Shown here: piece after piece, positions 17,371 to 24,411 of the stretch
Layout of the letters: every line of letters begins with the position of its first letter
Numbering within the stretch: the stretch's first letter is position 1
DNA from: Terrimonas sp937888905
Lineage (GTDB): Bacteria; Bacteroidota; Bacteroidia; Chitinophagales; Chitinophagaceae
DNA: 64,000 nucleotides
Direction: 5' to 3'
Assembly: GCA_937888905.1 (NCBI GenBank)
Contig: CALATA010000022.1
Coordinates: forward strand, 186,001 to 250,000
The notes under the pieces: model-generated
Seen by the model: only the letters and a program-made list of their open reading frames with translations
The model's database searches: none
Told to the model about the DNA's origin: nothing
Program-made: the position numbers and the translations under genes

Positions 17371-17386
17371 AGTGGAAAAAAGAAGG

Positions 17387-17843
17387 CCTGTTGGTCAGGA
17401 GACCAACAAGGGCGTTTATGTTGTTCGTGTTTTGCTCGTTGCTTCGTTATTACGCGTGTCGCCTCCGTTGGTCTCCAGACCAACGGACCTTCTCAACTCG
17501 CTGGGTGTGTGAGGTTCAAAAAGCTGGTTGACTTCTAATGAGCGGCGTGTTGGTGCTCGTGTGGCTTGTTGGTCAGGAGACCAACAAGGGCGTTTATGTT
17601 GTTCGTGTTTTGCTCGTTGCTTCGTTATTACGCGTGTCGCCTCCGTTGGTCTCCAGACCAACGGACCTTCTCAACTCGCTGGGTGTGTGAGGTTCAAAAA
17701 GCTGGTTGACTTCTAATGAGCGGCGTGTTGGTGCTCGTGTGGCTTGTTGGTCAGGAGACCAACAAGGGCGTTTATATTGTTCGTGTTTTGCTTGTTGCTT
17801 GGTTAGTCTGGAGATCAAAAGTGATATAATCTCCAGGCTAACG
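17387..17843. repeat. 178-bp tandem repeat (2 full copies and a diverged partial copy) made of palindromes
   Basis: Copies begin at 17387, 17565 and 17743, an exact 178-base period. Copies 1 and 2 look identical except for the extreme start. Each holds two hairpins: arms CTTGTTGGTC/GACCAACAAG around AGGA, and 75 bases on arms CCGTTGGTCT/AGACCAACGG around CC; both share the core TTGGTC/GACCAA. Copy 3 follows the same sequence for about 60 bases and then carries a different hairpin. The region has no plausible gene: small frames on both strands are repeat artefacts. It fills the 550-base gap 17301-17857. Confidence 0.9.
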
Positions 17844-17857
17844 GCAACGATTTAAGA

Positions 17858-18130
17858 TTAATTACTGAATGGTTTTGTGGCCAGCATGTGGAGCACCTGG
17901 TCGTGGATCCAGCTTTGGGAGCGCCGGAACATCCGTTCTGTTACAAAGCGGCGCACTTCTTTTTCCGTGGCCAGCTCTTCGCGTTTTTCCCAGAGTTCCT
18001 CCAGTACTTCATGCGTTAACTGATCGGCGGCTTCCGGTGTTCTGGTAAGAATGCGGCCGAAACGGTACAAGGGCTGGTGCAGGTTGCTCGTATATTGAGC
18101 AAAACTGCTCATGTTGTGAATAGGATTCAT
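17858..18130 (-). CDS. Small protein resembling ECF sigma region 2 only
   Basis: 90 residues. The sequence PLYRFGRILTRTPEAADQ, followed by a helix ending LWEKREELA, reads like the region 2 core-binding helices of ECF sigma factors, but the protein ends at residue 90 without region 4. There is no signal peptide. It could be a truncated sigma factor, or an independent small regulator that binds RNA polymerase core. It is divergent from the XRE-type gene. CTATTT/AAATAG inverted arms lie at 18141-18160 just upstream of its start. I am fairly sure it is coding but not of its function. Confidence 0.5.
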   Translation of the reverse strand: MNPIHNMSSFAQYTSNLHQPLYRFGRILTRTPEAADQLTHEVLEELWEKREELATEKEVRRFVTERMFRRSQSWIHDQVLHMLATKPFSN

Positions 18131-18245
18131 AAACGGGACACTATTTATAATTCGAAATAGACGTCTCCCCCCGTCAAATAGCCGGTTTTGCTACCTGCTC
18201 AAATTTATTCAAAAAAGCTCCATTAGGCGGTAATAATCGTTTAAA

Positions 18246-18271
18246 AGACTGATTATATAGATTATTAGTCT
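18246..18271. promoter_or_regulatory. Imperfect 26-bp palindrome between divergent regulators
   Basis: Arms AGACTGATTATA and the matching TAATAATCTA-type right arm ending TTAGTCT pair with three mismatches. It lies 59 bases upstream of the XRE gene start and 116 bases from the sigma-like gene, in an AT-rich spacer, so an operator for the XRE protein is plausible. Confidence 0.35.
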
Positions 18272-18305
18272 ACAATTCACTGTTAATCAATTATTTGACA
18301 GGTTT

Positions 18306-18313
18306 TATATTTG
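18306..18313 (+). promoter_or_regulatory. -7 element TATATTTG for the XRE gene
   Basis: An exact TAnnTTTG match 17 bases before the ATG at 18330. A TTG is present at 18295-18297 but is too close to serve as a normal -33 element. Confidence 0.4.
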
Positions 18314-18329
18314 GTGTGATATTAATAGT

Positions 18330-18635
18330 ATGGAGGAAAAAACGAAATACACCAGAATTAAAGCCGCCCTTGCTGATGCTGGAAAAACAAACAAGGAATT
18401 GGCCGATTTCGTGGGTGTACATCCCACAACCGTATCAGATTGGTGTACCCATAAAAAGAATCCGTCGTGGGATAATCTTTTTAAAATAGCTGAGTGCTTA
18501 AGAATGAATGTCAGATTTCTCCTGCTGCCTACGTACTGGGATTCCAGACCAGAAATGAACGAAGATGAACCCGTCTTCGTAAAACCTGCACCCCGTAAGA
18601 AAAAAGCGGCTCCTAAAAAGAAAAGACGTAAATAA
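18330..18635 (+). CDS. XRE-family HTH transcriptional regulator with basic tail
   Basis: 101 residues. Residues 8-65 form a Cro/CI-type helix-turn-helix: RIKAALADAGKTNKELADFV then GVHPTTVSDWCTHKKNPSWD and LFKIAECLRMNVRFLL. The C-terminus is strongly basic (PAPRKKKAAPKKKRRK) and may add nonspecific DNA binding. The family binds short operators as dimers; the palindrome upstream is a candidate. It is divergent from the sigma-like small gene, so one regulatory pair is possible. The start is the ATG at 18330. Confidence 0.8.
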   Translation: MEEKTKYTRIKAALADAGKTNKELADFVGVHPTTVSDWCTHKKNPSWDNLFKIAECLRMNVRFLLLPTYWDSRPEMNEDEPVFVKPAPRKKKAAPKKKRRK

Positions 18636-18682
18636 TTCATCGTTGAGCGGAAGCCTGTATTTTTAGCCAAACCATTTTTGAG

Positions 18683-19810
18683 ATGAAAATAGCCGTTCTC
18701 GGTGCCGGCATGGTGGGCCGCGCCATTGCCGCCGATCTTGCCAGCCAGCATACCGTTACCTCTTTCGATATCAGCCAGCCCAATCTCGAACAACTCAAAC
18801 AAAGTTCGCCTGATGTAGAAATACGCCAGGCAGATTTAAACGATTATACGCATTACGCTACCCTGCTCGCGCCCTATGACCTGGTGGTAACCGCGGTACC
18901 GGGCTTCATGGGTTACGCCGTGCTGGAAGCCGCTATCCGCGCGGGCAAAAACATAGTAGACATTTCCTTTTTCCCCGAAGATGTATTGGCACTCGACGCA
19001 CTCGCGCGTGAGCAGGGCGTAACCGTGATCACCGATTGCGGTGTGGCGCCGGGCATGAACAACTTCATCATCGGTCGCTACAACGAAGAGATGGCCATAA
19101 AAGAAGCGCTCATCTATGTAGGCGGTCTGCCGCAACATCCGCAACCGCCGTTTTTATACAAAGCGCCTTTTTCTCCCATCGATGTTATTGAAGAATACAC
19201 CAGGCCCGCACGCCTGGTAGAAAACGGAGAGATCGTCGTACGCCCAGCTCTCAGCGAACGTGAACTATTATCCTTCGATGGCGTAGGTGAACTGGAAGCG
19301 TTTAACACGGATGGTTTGCGTTCGTTGTTATTCACGATGAAGCACATTCCCGATATGAAGGAAAAAACATTGCGTTATCCCGGTCATATCGATCTCATCG
19401 TGGCTTTGCAAACCGCCGGTTTTTTCAATACCGATGCCGTAAAAGTTTCGGGACAAATGATTCGTCCGCTCGATTTCAGCGCCGCTTTTTTAATTGATCA
19501 ATGGAAATTGCAACCCGGCGAGCAGGAACTGACCGTGATGAAAGTGATGGTGAAAAGCGAGAGCCAGACCGTGATCTATGAGCTGCTGGATAAATATGAT
19601 GAGGCTTCGCAGACCTCGTCGATGGCGCGCTCTACGGGTTATACCTGCACCGCCGCCGTCAATCTTATTGCCAACGGTTTATTTACTGAGAAAGGTGTTT
19701 ACCCGCCGGAGTTGGTGGGTCGTGATAAAACTTGTTTTGATTTTGTTTTGGATTATCTCGGCGAACGTGGTGTGCATTGGCGCAAAACCACGCGGCCGGT
19801 AGGTGTGTGA
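18683..19810 (+). CDS. Saccharopine dehydrogenase family protein
   Basis: 375 residues. The N-terminal Rossmann fold starts MKIAVLGAGMVGRAIAADL (GxGxxG), and DLVVTAVPGFMGYAVLEAAI with NIVDISFFPEDV follows. The DCGVAPGMNNFIIG segment is the family's substrate-domain mark. In lysine metabolism such enzymes convert saccharopine, but Bacteroidota homologues also act as lysine 6-dehydrogenase-like or carboxynorspermidine-type enzymes, so the exact reaction is open. Cytoplasmic; it stands alone. Confidence 0.85.
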   Translation: MKIAVLGAGMVGRAIAADLASQHTVTSFDISQPNLEQLKQSSPDVEIRQADLNDYTHYATLLAPYDLVVTAVPGFMGYAVLEAAIRAGKNIVDISFFPEDVLALDALAREQGVTVITDCGVAPGMNNFIIGRYNEEMAIKEALIYVGGLPQHPQPPFLYKAPFSPIDVIEEYTRPARLVENGEIVVRPALSERELLSFDGVGELEAFNTDGLRSLLFTMKHIPDMKEKTLRYPGHIDLIVALQTAGFFNTDAVKVSGQMIRPLDFSAAFLIDQWKLQPGEQELTVMKVMVKSESQTVIYELLDKYDEASQTSSMARSTGYTCTAAVNLIANGLFTEKGVYPPELVGRDKTCFDFVLDYLGERGVHWRKTTRPVGV

Positions 19811-19827
19811 AAAGCACTCATCTTAAC

Positions 19828-20682
19828 TCACTCGCTTTTATCATTGATTGTTACCGGATCCGCCGACAAAAACCAGTTGAGAAATGCACTGTTGATTTTT
19901 TCATATTCAGCAGGTAAGCGCTTTAAAACCTCTCCATCTTCTTCCGTTGGATAGTGTGCCGGTATTTTTGTCTTTATAAACATTCCTTTGTGATCAATAT
20001 AAGGGTAGACAAATTCCACCGGGGTGGCCTTTGCACCGTTCCATACATATTTATATAGTCCCGCCTCACCTGCATGTCCGTACTCTAAACCGCGGATCAC
20101 TTTTTCCCCGGGAAAAAACGAGGCATTGTTAAAAATTTGCGCATCAGCGAAGTCGCCGTTTGCGGGATTATACACGTATACGGTACAATTTTCCTCGGGA
20201 CAACAGCCAGGTGGCGGATGCCAAAAAACCACAAGATCCATTAGCCCATTCCCATTTACATCTCTTAGCGGGTCATTTATGTATATAGCATCGGCATACT
20301 CGCTTTCGACCACTTTTCGAAATTTACCGTTTTCCAAAATCAAAATGTTGATAAGAGACCGTTCAGAAGAGACCAGTCTTACGAGCAGATGTTGACGGTG
20401 CCGCTGAAATAAATTTCCGAATTGGAGATGTGCAGTAACGGCATTCGCGTTACCGGATACCCTTGCCTCAAAATTATATCCAAAAGGCTTTGCTGTTTTC
20501 TTAGATGAAAATGCCAAAGCCCTATCAAAAACTGCGAGCAGGAATAAGCTGTCGTTCTCGCGGCGGTCTATGAGCACGGTCGCACTCAACTTGCCATTGA
20601 CAACTTTACCAGTTTTTTCCGTGCAGCAAAACTGTAAAACAACAATTGCCGAAAGGCAGATCCTTTTGATCCAGACCTTCAT
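19828..20682 (-). CDS. Hypothetical lipoprotein
   Basis: About 284 residues starting MKVWIKRICLSAIVVLQFCC, a lipoprotein-like signal ending LQFCC. The middle contains INDPLRDVNGNGLMDLVVFW, a calcium-binding DxNGNGxxD-like loop similar to FG-GAP/VCBS repeats, followed by a cysteine cluster PPPGCCPEENC. No enzymatic domain is seen. I chose the ATG at 20682 over 20727, which would add residues in front of the signal. A terminator lies upstream, so it is transcribed alone. Confidence 0.6.
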   Translation of the reverse strand: MKVWIKRICLSAIVVLQFCCTEKTGKVVNGKLSATVLIDRRENDSLFLLAVFDRALAFSSKKTAKPFGYNFEARVSGNANAVTAHLQFGNLFQRHRQHLLVRLVSSERSLINILILENGKFRKVVESEYADAIYINDPLRDVNGNGLMDLVVFWHPPPGCCPEENCTVYVYNPANGDFADAQIFNNASFFPGEKVIRGLEYGHAGEAGLYKYVWNGAKATPVEFVYPYIDHKGMFIKTKIPAHYPTEEDGEVLKRLPAEYEKINSAFLNWFLSADPVTINDKSE

Positions 20683-20718
20683 GAGAATGGTTTGGTTTGA
20701 GCGCATTGGTGCAAAATA

Positions 20719-20741
20719 AAAGCCCACCGGCGGCGGGCTTT
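20719..20741 (-). terminator. Terminator of the nfu gene
   Basis: AAAGCCC (20719-20725) pairs with GGGCTTT (20735-20741), with an AT-rich tail on the left that reads as a T-run on the minus strand. It lies 22 bases beyond the nfu stop. Confidence 0.65.
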
Positions 20742-20762
20742 CTTTTATCTTATCGCTTCAGC

Positions 20763-21359
20763 TTATTCAGCTTCGGCTACTACTTCCTGTACTTCGGGGA
20801 TCATGCGTTTCATCATGCCTTCAATACCCGCTTTCAGCGTGATCATGCTGGAAGGACAACCGGAGCAGCTTCCCTGCATCGCCAGGTTAACGGTACCTTC
20901 GGAATAACTTTTAAACTGGATCGCTCCACCATCCATTTCCACCGCAGGACGAACATAGTTATCGAGCAATTCCTTGATGCGTTTTACCACATCATCATCG
21001 TCGGCACTTACCTCGTTGCTGCTGACAGGCTTCTGTACGGCCAGCTCTTCTTCGTTCACCACAGGTTTGCCTTCTTCCAGGTAATCCTTCAGGAACTGAC
21101 GGATAGAAGGAATAACATCGGTCCACTCTGTATCGGCTGTTTTGGTCAGCGTTACAAAGTTGCTCGCGATGAACACCGCGCGGATGAAAGGGAAACCGAA
21201 CAGTTCGGTCGCCAGCGGTGAAGGTTTGGCGCTCTCAATATCCGGGAAATCCGCGCTCTTGCCGGGGAACAGGAGTTTGTTGGCCACAAACTTCATGGTC
21301 TCGGGATTGGGCGTCATTTCTGTATAGATACTGATAACGGGATTGCCTGTCTTGATCAT
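20763..21359 (-). CDS. nfu: NifU/Nfu-type iron-sulfur scaffold protein
   Basis: 198 residues in two parts. Residues 8-95 form the Nfu N-terminal domain (TEMTPNPETMKFVANKLLFP). Residues 120-198 are the C-terminal NifU domain with MQGSCSGCPSSMITLKAGIE, whose CxxC binds the transient 4Fe-4S cluster. A short linker rich in Glu and Asp joins them. It carries clusters to target enzymes, consistent with the many Fe-S proteins of the respiratory cluster. The only iron-sulfur assembly gene here; no suf or isc genes are nearby. Confidence 0.9.
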   Translation of the reverse strand: MIKTGNPVISIYTEMTPNPETMKFVANKLLFPGKSADFPDIESAKPSPLATELFGFPFIRAVFIASNFVTLTKTADTEWTDVIPSIRQFLKDYLEEGKPVVNEEELAVQKPVSSNEVSADDDDVVKRIKELLDNYVRPAVEMDGGAIQFKSYSEGTVNLAMQGSCSGCPSSMITLKAGIEGMMKRMIPEVQEVVAEAE

Positions 21360-21504
21360 AATTCACGGTTTATGCTGCAAAGTTAACAATAATTGATCGT
21401 AAAGGTTGAGCCGCGGGGCCGGCGCTTTTCGGGAAAAACCCCGGTGGTCGCATTTGCCCGCAAAAACCTGATCTTTGACGCCGGATAAAATTTCCCTTTC
21501 GGAC

Positions 21505-21864
21505 ATGAAAAAAATCTACCATCTGGCCAATTGCACTACCTGCCAGGCCATTATAAAAGAAACCGGTATCGACAAAGCCGGCATCGAAGACCAGGATATC
21601 AAGACCCAGGCCATTACCCCGGCCCAACTGGACAAAATGAAGGAAATGTCCGGCAGCTACGAATCCCTGTTCAGCCGCCGCGCGCTCAAATACAAGGAAA
21701 TGGGCCTGAAAGACAAAAAAATGTCTGAAAAAGACTACCGCGACCTGATCCTGCAGGAATACACGTTTCTTAAAAGACCTGTGGTTATTTTAGACAAACA
21801 GATTTTTATCGGCAACGACAAAAAGAACGTGGCCGCTTTGAAAGAGGCCGTTGGGCAGCTTTAA
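21505..21864 (+). CDS. ArsC/Spx-family thioredoxin-fold protein
   Basis: 119 residues: MKKIYHLANCTTCQAIIKET at the start with the CTTC redox motif, LFSRRALKYKEMGLKDK in the middle and the TFLKRPVVILDKQIFIGN loop, the pattern of arsenate reductase-like and Spx proteins. It could reduce arsenate with glutaredoxin or be a regulator like Spx; nothing else in the window points to arsenic resistance. I chose the ATG at 21505; the frame runs 30 bases further upstream. It overlaps the convergent MFS gene by 4 bases. Confidence 0.8.
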   Translation: MKKIYHLANCTTCQAIIKETGIDKAGIEDQDIKTQAITPAQLDKMKEMSGSYESLFSRRALKYKEMGLKDKKMSEKDYRDLILQEYTFLKRPVVILDKQIFIGNDKKNVAALKEAVGQL

Positions 21865-23147
21865 TGAACGGGAGCCTGGTCGGCCGGCGTCGCACTTCCT
21901 TCAATAATCGAAAGCAGCTCGGGCTTTTCTTTTTTCTCCCTTGTTAAAACATAGTTGGCCAATATCACGCTCGCCAACATGCAAATGGCGCCGAGCGCAA
22001 AGTGTATTCCGGGAAAATAGAAGGGAGCATTGCTGCGCGTGAAGTAAGTAAAAAGATTATTCATGATCGGCGGACCGATAATGGTTGTCAGGCTCATCAG
22101 GCTCGTTAAGGCTCCCTGCAGTTCACCTTGTTCATTCGGTGTAACATGTCCGGCCAATATGGATTGCAAAGCGGGACCCGCGATGCCACCGAGGCAATAC
22201 GGAATGAGAAACGCATACATCATCCAGCTTTGTGTCGCGAATGCAAACAACAGAAGTCCCAGGGTATATAATGAAAGCCCGAGATAAATACTCTTCTCGT
22301 TTCCCAATTTTGGATTCAACACGCGTGTAAGGCCGGCCTGCACAAGCCCCACCATCACACCTACAACGGCCAGCGAGATGCCCACCATTTTTTCCGTCCA
22401 ATGAAAACGGTGCATGGTAAAGAAACTCCAGTTGCCCTGCACGGATTGTGCGCCGAGATAAATAAGAAAAAAGCAAATGGCGAGTCCGCCGATCTCCGGA
22501 TGTTTATTTAAAAATTTCAGCGAACCCAATGGATTGGCGCGTTTCCAGGAAAAAGCACGGCGGTTTTCTTTTGAAAGCGATTCCGGCAGCACAAAAAAAC
22601 CATAGAGACAATTGATGAGACACAATGCTGCAGCCGCATAGAAAGGTGCGCGAATGCCCCAGCCTGCGAGCAAGCCGCCCAACGCGGGACCAATCACGAA
22701 GCCAAGTCCGAAAGCGGCACCGATCAGTCCAAAGTTCTTCGCTCTTGTTTCGGGCGTACTCACGTCGGCGATATAAGCCGAAGCCGTGGTAAAACTTGCA
22801 CCGGTTATGCCCGCTATCACACGTCCGATAAAAAGCCAACTGTATATCGGCGCCAGGGCCAGAATAATATAGTCGATACCGAATCCGAGTAAAGAAAATA
22901 ACAGCACGGGTCGTCGTCCATAACGGTCGCTCAGGTTGCCGATCACCGGTGCAAAAACAAATTGTGTCAATGCATATACCGACAGCAACCACGCACCATC
23001 TGCGGCGGCCTCATTAATCGGAATGCCTTTCAATTCTGAAATAAGGTCAGGCATCACGGGAATGATCAAACCCCATCCCATCACATCGATCAGCAGTGTA
23101 ATAAAAATAAAACCGATAGCAGCCTGGCGGGGAGATGAACTACGCAT
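21861..23147 (-). CDS. Tetracycline-type MFS transporter (TCR/Tet family)
   Basis: 428 residues with twelve hydrophobic segments. LIDVMGWGLIIPVMPDLI in helix 1 and the loop GNLSDRYGRRPVLL between helices 2 and 3 are the classical TetA/DHA1 signatures; RVIAGITGASFTTASAYIAD is helix 4 and 5. These pumps exchange a drug for protons, but homologues may move other compounds, so tetracycline resistance should not be assumed. A perfect 14-bp palindrome lies 45 bases before its start, in the region shared with the divergent OmpA gene. Confidence 0.85.
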   Translation of the reverse strand: MRSSSPRQAAIGFIFITLLIDVMGWGLIIPVMPDLISELKGIPINEAAADGAWLLSVYALTQFVFAPVIGNLSDRYGRRPVLLFSLLGFGIDYIILALAPIYSWLFIGRVIAGITGASFTTASAYIADVSTPETRAKNFGLIGAAFGLGFVIGPALGGLLAGWGIRAPFYAAAALCLINCLYGFFVLPESLSKENRRAFSWKRANPLGSLKFLNKHPEIGGLAICFFLIYLGAQSVQGNWSFFTMHRFHWTEKMVGISLAVVGVMVGLVQAGLTRVLNPKLGNEKSIYLGLSLYTLGLLLFAFATQSWMMYAFLIPYCLGGIAGPALQSILAGHVTPNEQGELQGALTSLMSLTTIIGPPIMNNLFTYFTRSNAPFYFPGIHFALGAICMLASVILANYVLTREKKEKPELLSIIEGSATPADQAPVH

Positions 23148-23191
23148 AAAAGAAGGTTGAGCGCTGCAAATGTGATTAATTTTTAGCTGAT

Positions 23192-23205
23192 ACGATAATT
23201 ATCGT
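23192..23205. promoter_or_regulatory. Perfect palindrome ACGATAATTATCGT
   Basis: A 14-base perfect dyad without spacer in the 207-base gap between the divergent MFS and OmpA genes. It could be a binding site for a MarR/TetR-like dimer controlling the pump. No regulator gene lies next to it. Confidence 0.35.
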
Positions 23206-23275
23206 GTGAAAACAGGCATGTTTTTGGAACCCTATTTATTAACATAGTTTATAGAAACCCCTGCAATGCGTTGGT

Positions 23276-23283
23276 TATCTTTG
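23276..23283 (+). promoter_or_regulatory. -7 element TATCTTTG for the OmpA lipoprotein
   Basis: An exact TAnnTTTG match 71 bases before the ATG at 23355, followed by CCCCCG. The implied leader is about 65 bases. A TTGG pair lies directly before it rather than at -33. Confidence 0.45.
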
Positions 23284-23354
23284 GCCCCCGTGTCCAAAAC
23301 GACTAATAGTATCAGTAGTCTGGGTATTTATTTTCACACAAAAAATGACAGTTT

Positions 23355-24227
23355 ATGAAGAGTAAACTAATGCTCGCCCCTCTGGCCTTAGGAGTCTTAA
23401 TGCTCGGCTCCTGCGTAAGTCAGAAAAAATTTAAAAAGTCTCAGGCCGATTACGCTGCCCTGCAAACTCAGTACACAACCGTGCAAAGCAATCTGACCGA
23501 TTGTAATAACGAGAAGGACGCACTTAACCGTCAGAAGTCCGCGCTTGAAACGGAACTCGCTAACCTTAACAGACAACTTGATCTGCTGAAGCAGAACAAT
23601 ACACAGGCGCTGAAACAACTGGAAGATCTTTCCGTGATCAGTGCTTCACAAGCCGAAAGCATCCGCAAGTCCATGGAAAATATCGGTGCCAAAGACAATT
23701 ATATCCAGACGCTGCAACAGCAGATGGCCCGCAAAGATTCACTCAACATGGCACTCGTGATGAACCTGAAAGGTGCCATCGGTAATCTCGACGACAAAGA
23801 CATCAACATTAAAGTAGATAAAGGAGTTGTGTACATCGACATCTCTGATAAACTGCTCTTCACTTCTGCCAAATACGATATCACCAAAGAAGCGAAAGTT
23901 GTATTGGGTAAAGTAGCCACCGTATTGAAAAATCAACCCGACATCGAGTTCATGGTGGAAGGTCATACAGATAACGTAGCCTACCGTGGTTCAGGTCAGT
24001 TGAAAGACAACTGGGACCTCAGTGTGAAAAGAGCTACCTCTGTTGTACGCGTGCTGCAGGATGAATATGGTCTGGATCCCGCGAAGATGGCTGCTGCCGG
24101 CCGCGGTGAATACAAACCCATCGCTGAGAACTCAACCGTAGAAGGCCGTGCCGCCAACCGCCGCACACGCATCGTAATCCTTCCTCAGCTGGACCAGTTC
24201 TTCAAACTCCTTGAAACGAAGAAGTAA
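23355..24227 (+). CDS. OmpA-family lipoprotein with coiled coil
   Basis: 290 residues. The lipoprotein signal ends in LMLGSC. A coiled coil with heptad leucines follows (about residues 25-130, including ALETELANLNRQLDLLKQ), then the OmpA C-terminal domain: FMVEGHTDNVAYRG and LSVKRATSVVRVL, with the peptidoglycan-binding Asp and, later, GRGEYKPIAEN and AANRRTRIVI. It probably links the outer membrane or inner face to the cell wall, similar to Pal or YiaD. Its promoter and terminator make it a single-gene unit. Confidence 0.9.
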   Translation: MKSKLMLAPLALGVLMLGSCVSQKKFKKSQADYAALQTQYTTVQSNLTDCNNEKDALNRQKSALETELANLNRQLDLLKQNNTQALKQLEDLSVISASQAESIRKSMENIGAKDNYIQTLQQQMARKDSLNMALVMNLKGAIGNLDDKDINIKVDKGVVYIDISDKLLFTSAKYDITKEAKVVLGKVATVLKNQPDIEFMVEGHTDNVAYRGSGQLKDNWDLSVKRATSVVRVLQDEYGLDPAKMAAAGRGEYKPIAENSTVEGRAANRRTRIVILPQLDQFFKLLETKK

Positions 24228-24261
24228 TCAATATAATTAAGATCCGTTCCCTAACGGTAGA

Positions 24262-24290
24262 AGGACGTGCCATCAGCGCGTCCTTTTTTT
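24262..24290 (+). terminator. Terminator after the OmpA gene
   Basis: AGGACG (24262-24267) pairs with CGTCCT (24279-24284) and a T-run follows to 24290. The spacer between them contains further short complementarity (GTGC/GCGC). Confidence 0.7.
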
Positions 24291-24378
24291 GTGCTGGTTT
24301 GATTGTTGCTTTAAGTTGTAGGTATTAGGTAATAAGTTATAAGTAAAAGCGGCCATGGCCGTTCTGTTGCCCATTCAC

Positions 24379-24395
24379 CCTGATCAAAGATCAGG
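24379..24395 (+). promoter_or_regulatory. Hairpin in the leader of the trehalase gene
   Basis: CCTGATC (24379-24385) and GATCAGG (24389-24395) form a perfect 7-bp stem with an AAA loop 17 bases before the trehalase ATG. Just upstream CGGCCATGGCCG is a 12-base palindrome. Neither has a T-tail, so an operator or an RNA leader structure is possible. The rest of 24291-24378 is AT-rich (GTATTAGGTAATAAG-type words). Confidence 0.35.
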
Positions 24396-24411
24396 CACCT
24401 ATTAAACAAAC

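Noticed and set aside
17416..17818. Small repeated reading frames on both strands of the 178-bp repeat
   Set aside because: They repeat with the DNA unit, have no start signals or family pattern and follow from the repeats.
17387..17843. CRISPR array
   Set aside because: Units are 178 bases and almost identical along their full length, with no unique spacers and no cas gene.
21505..21864. Arsenic resistance function for the ArsC-like gene
   Set aside because: No arsB, acr3 or arsR lies nearby, and the family includes Spx-like regulators.
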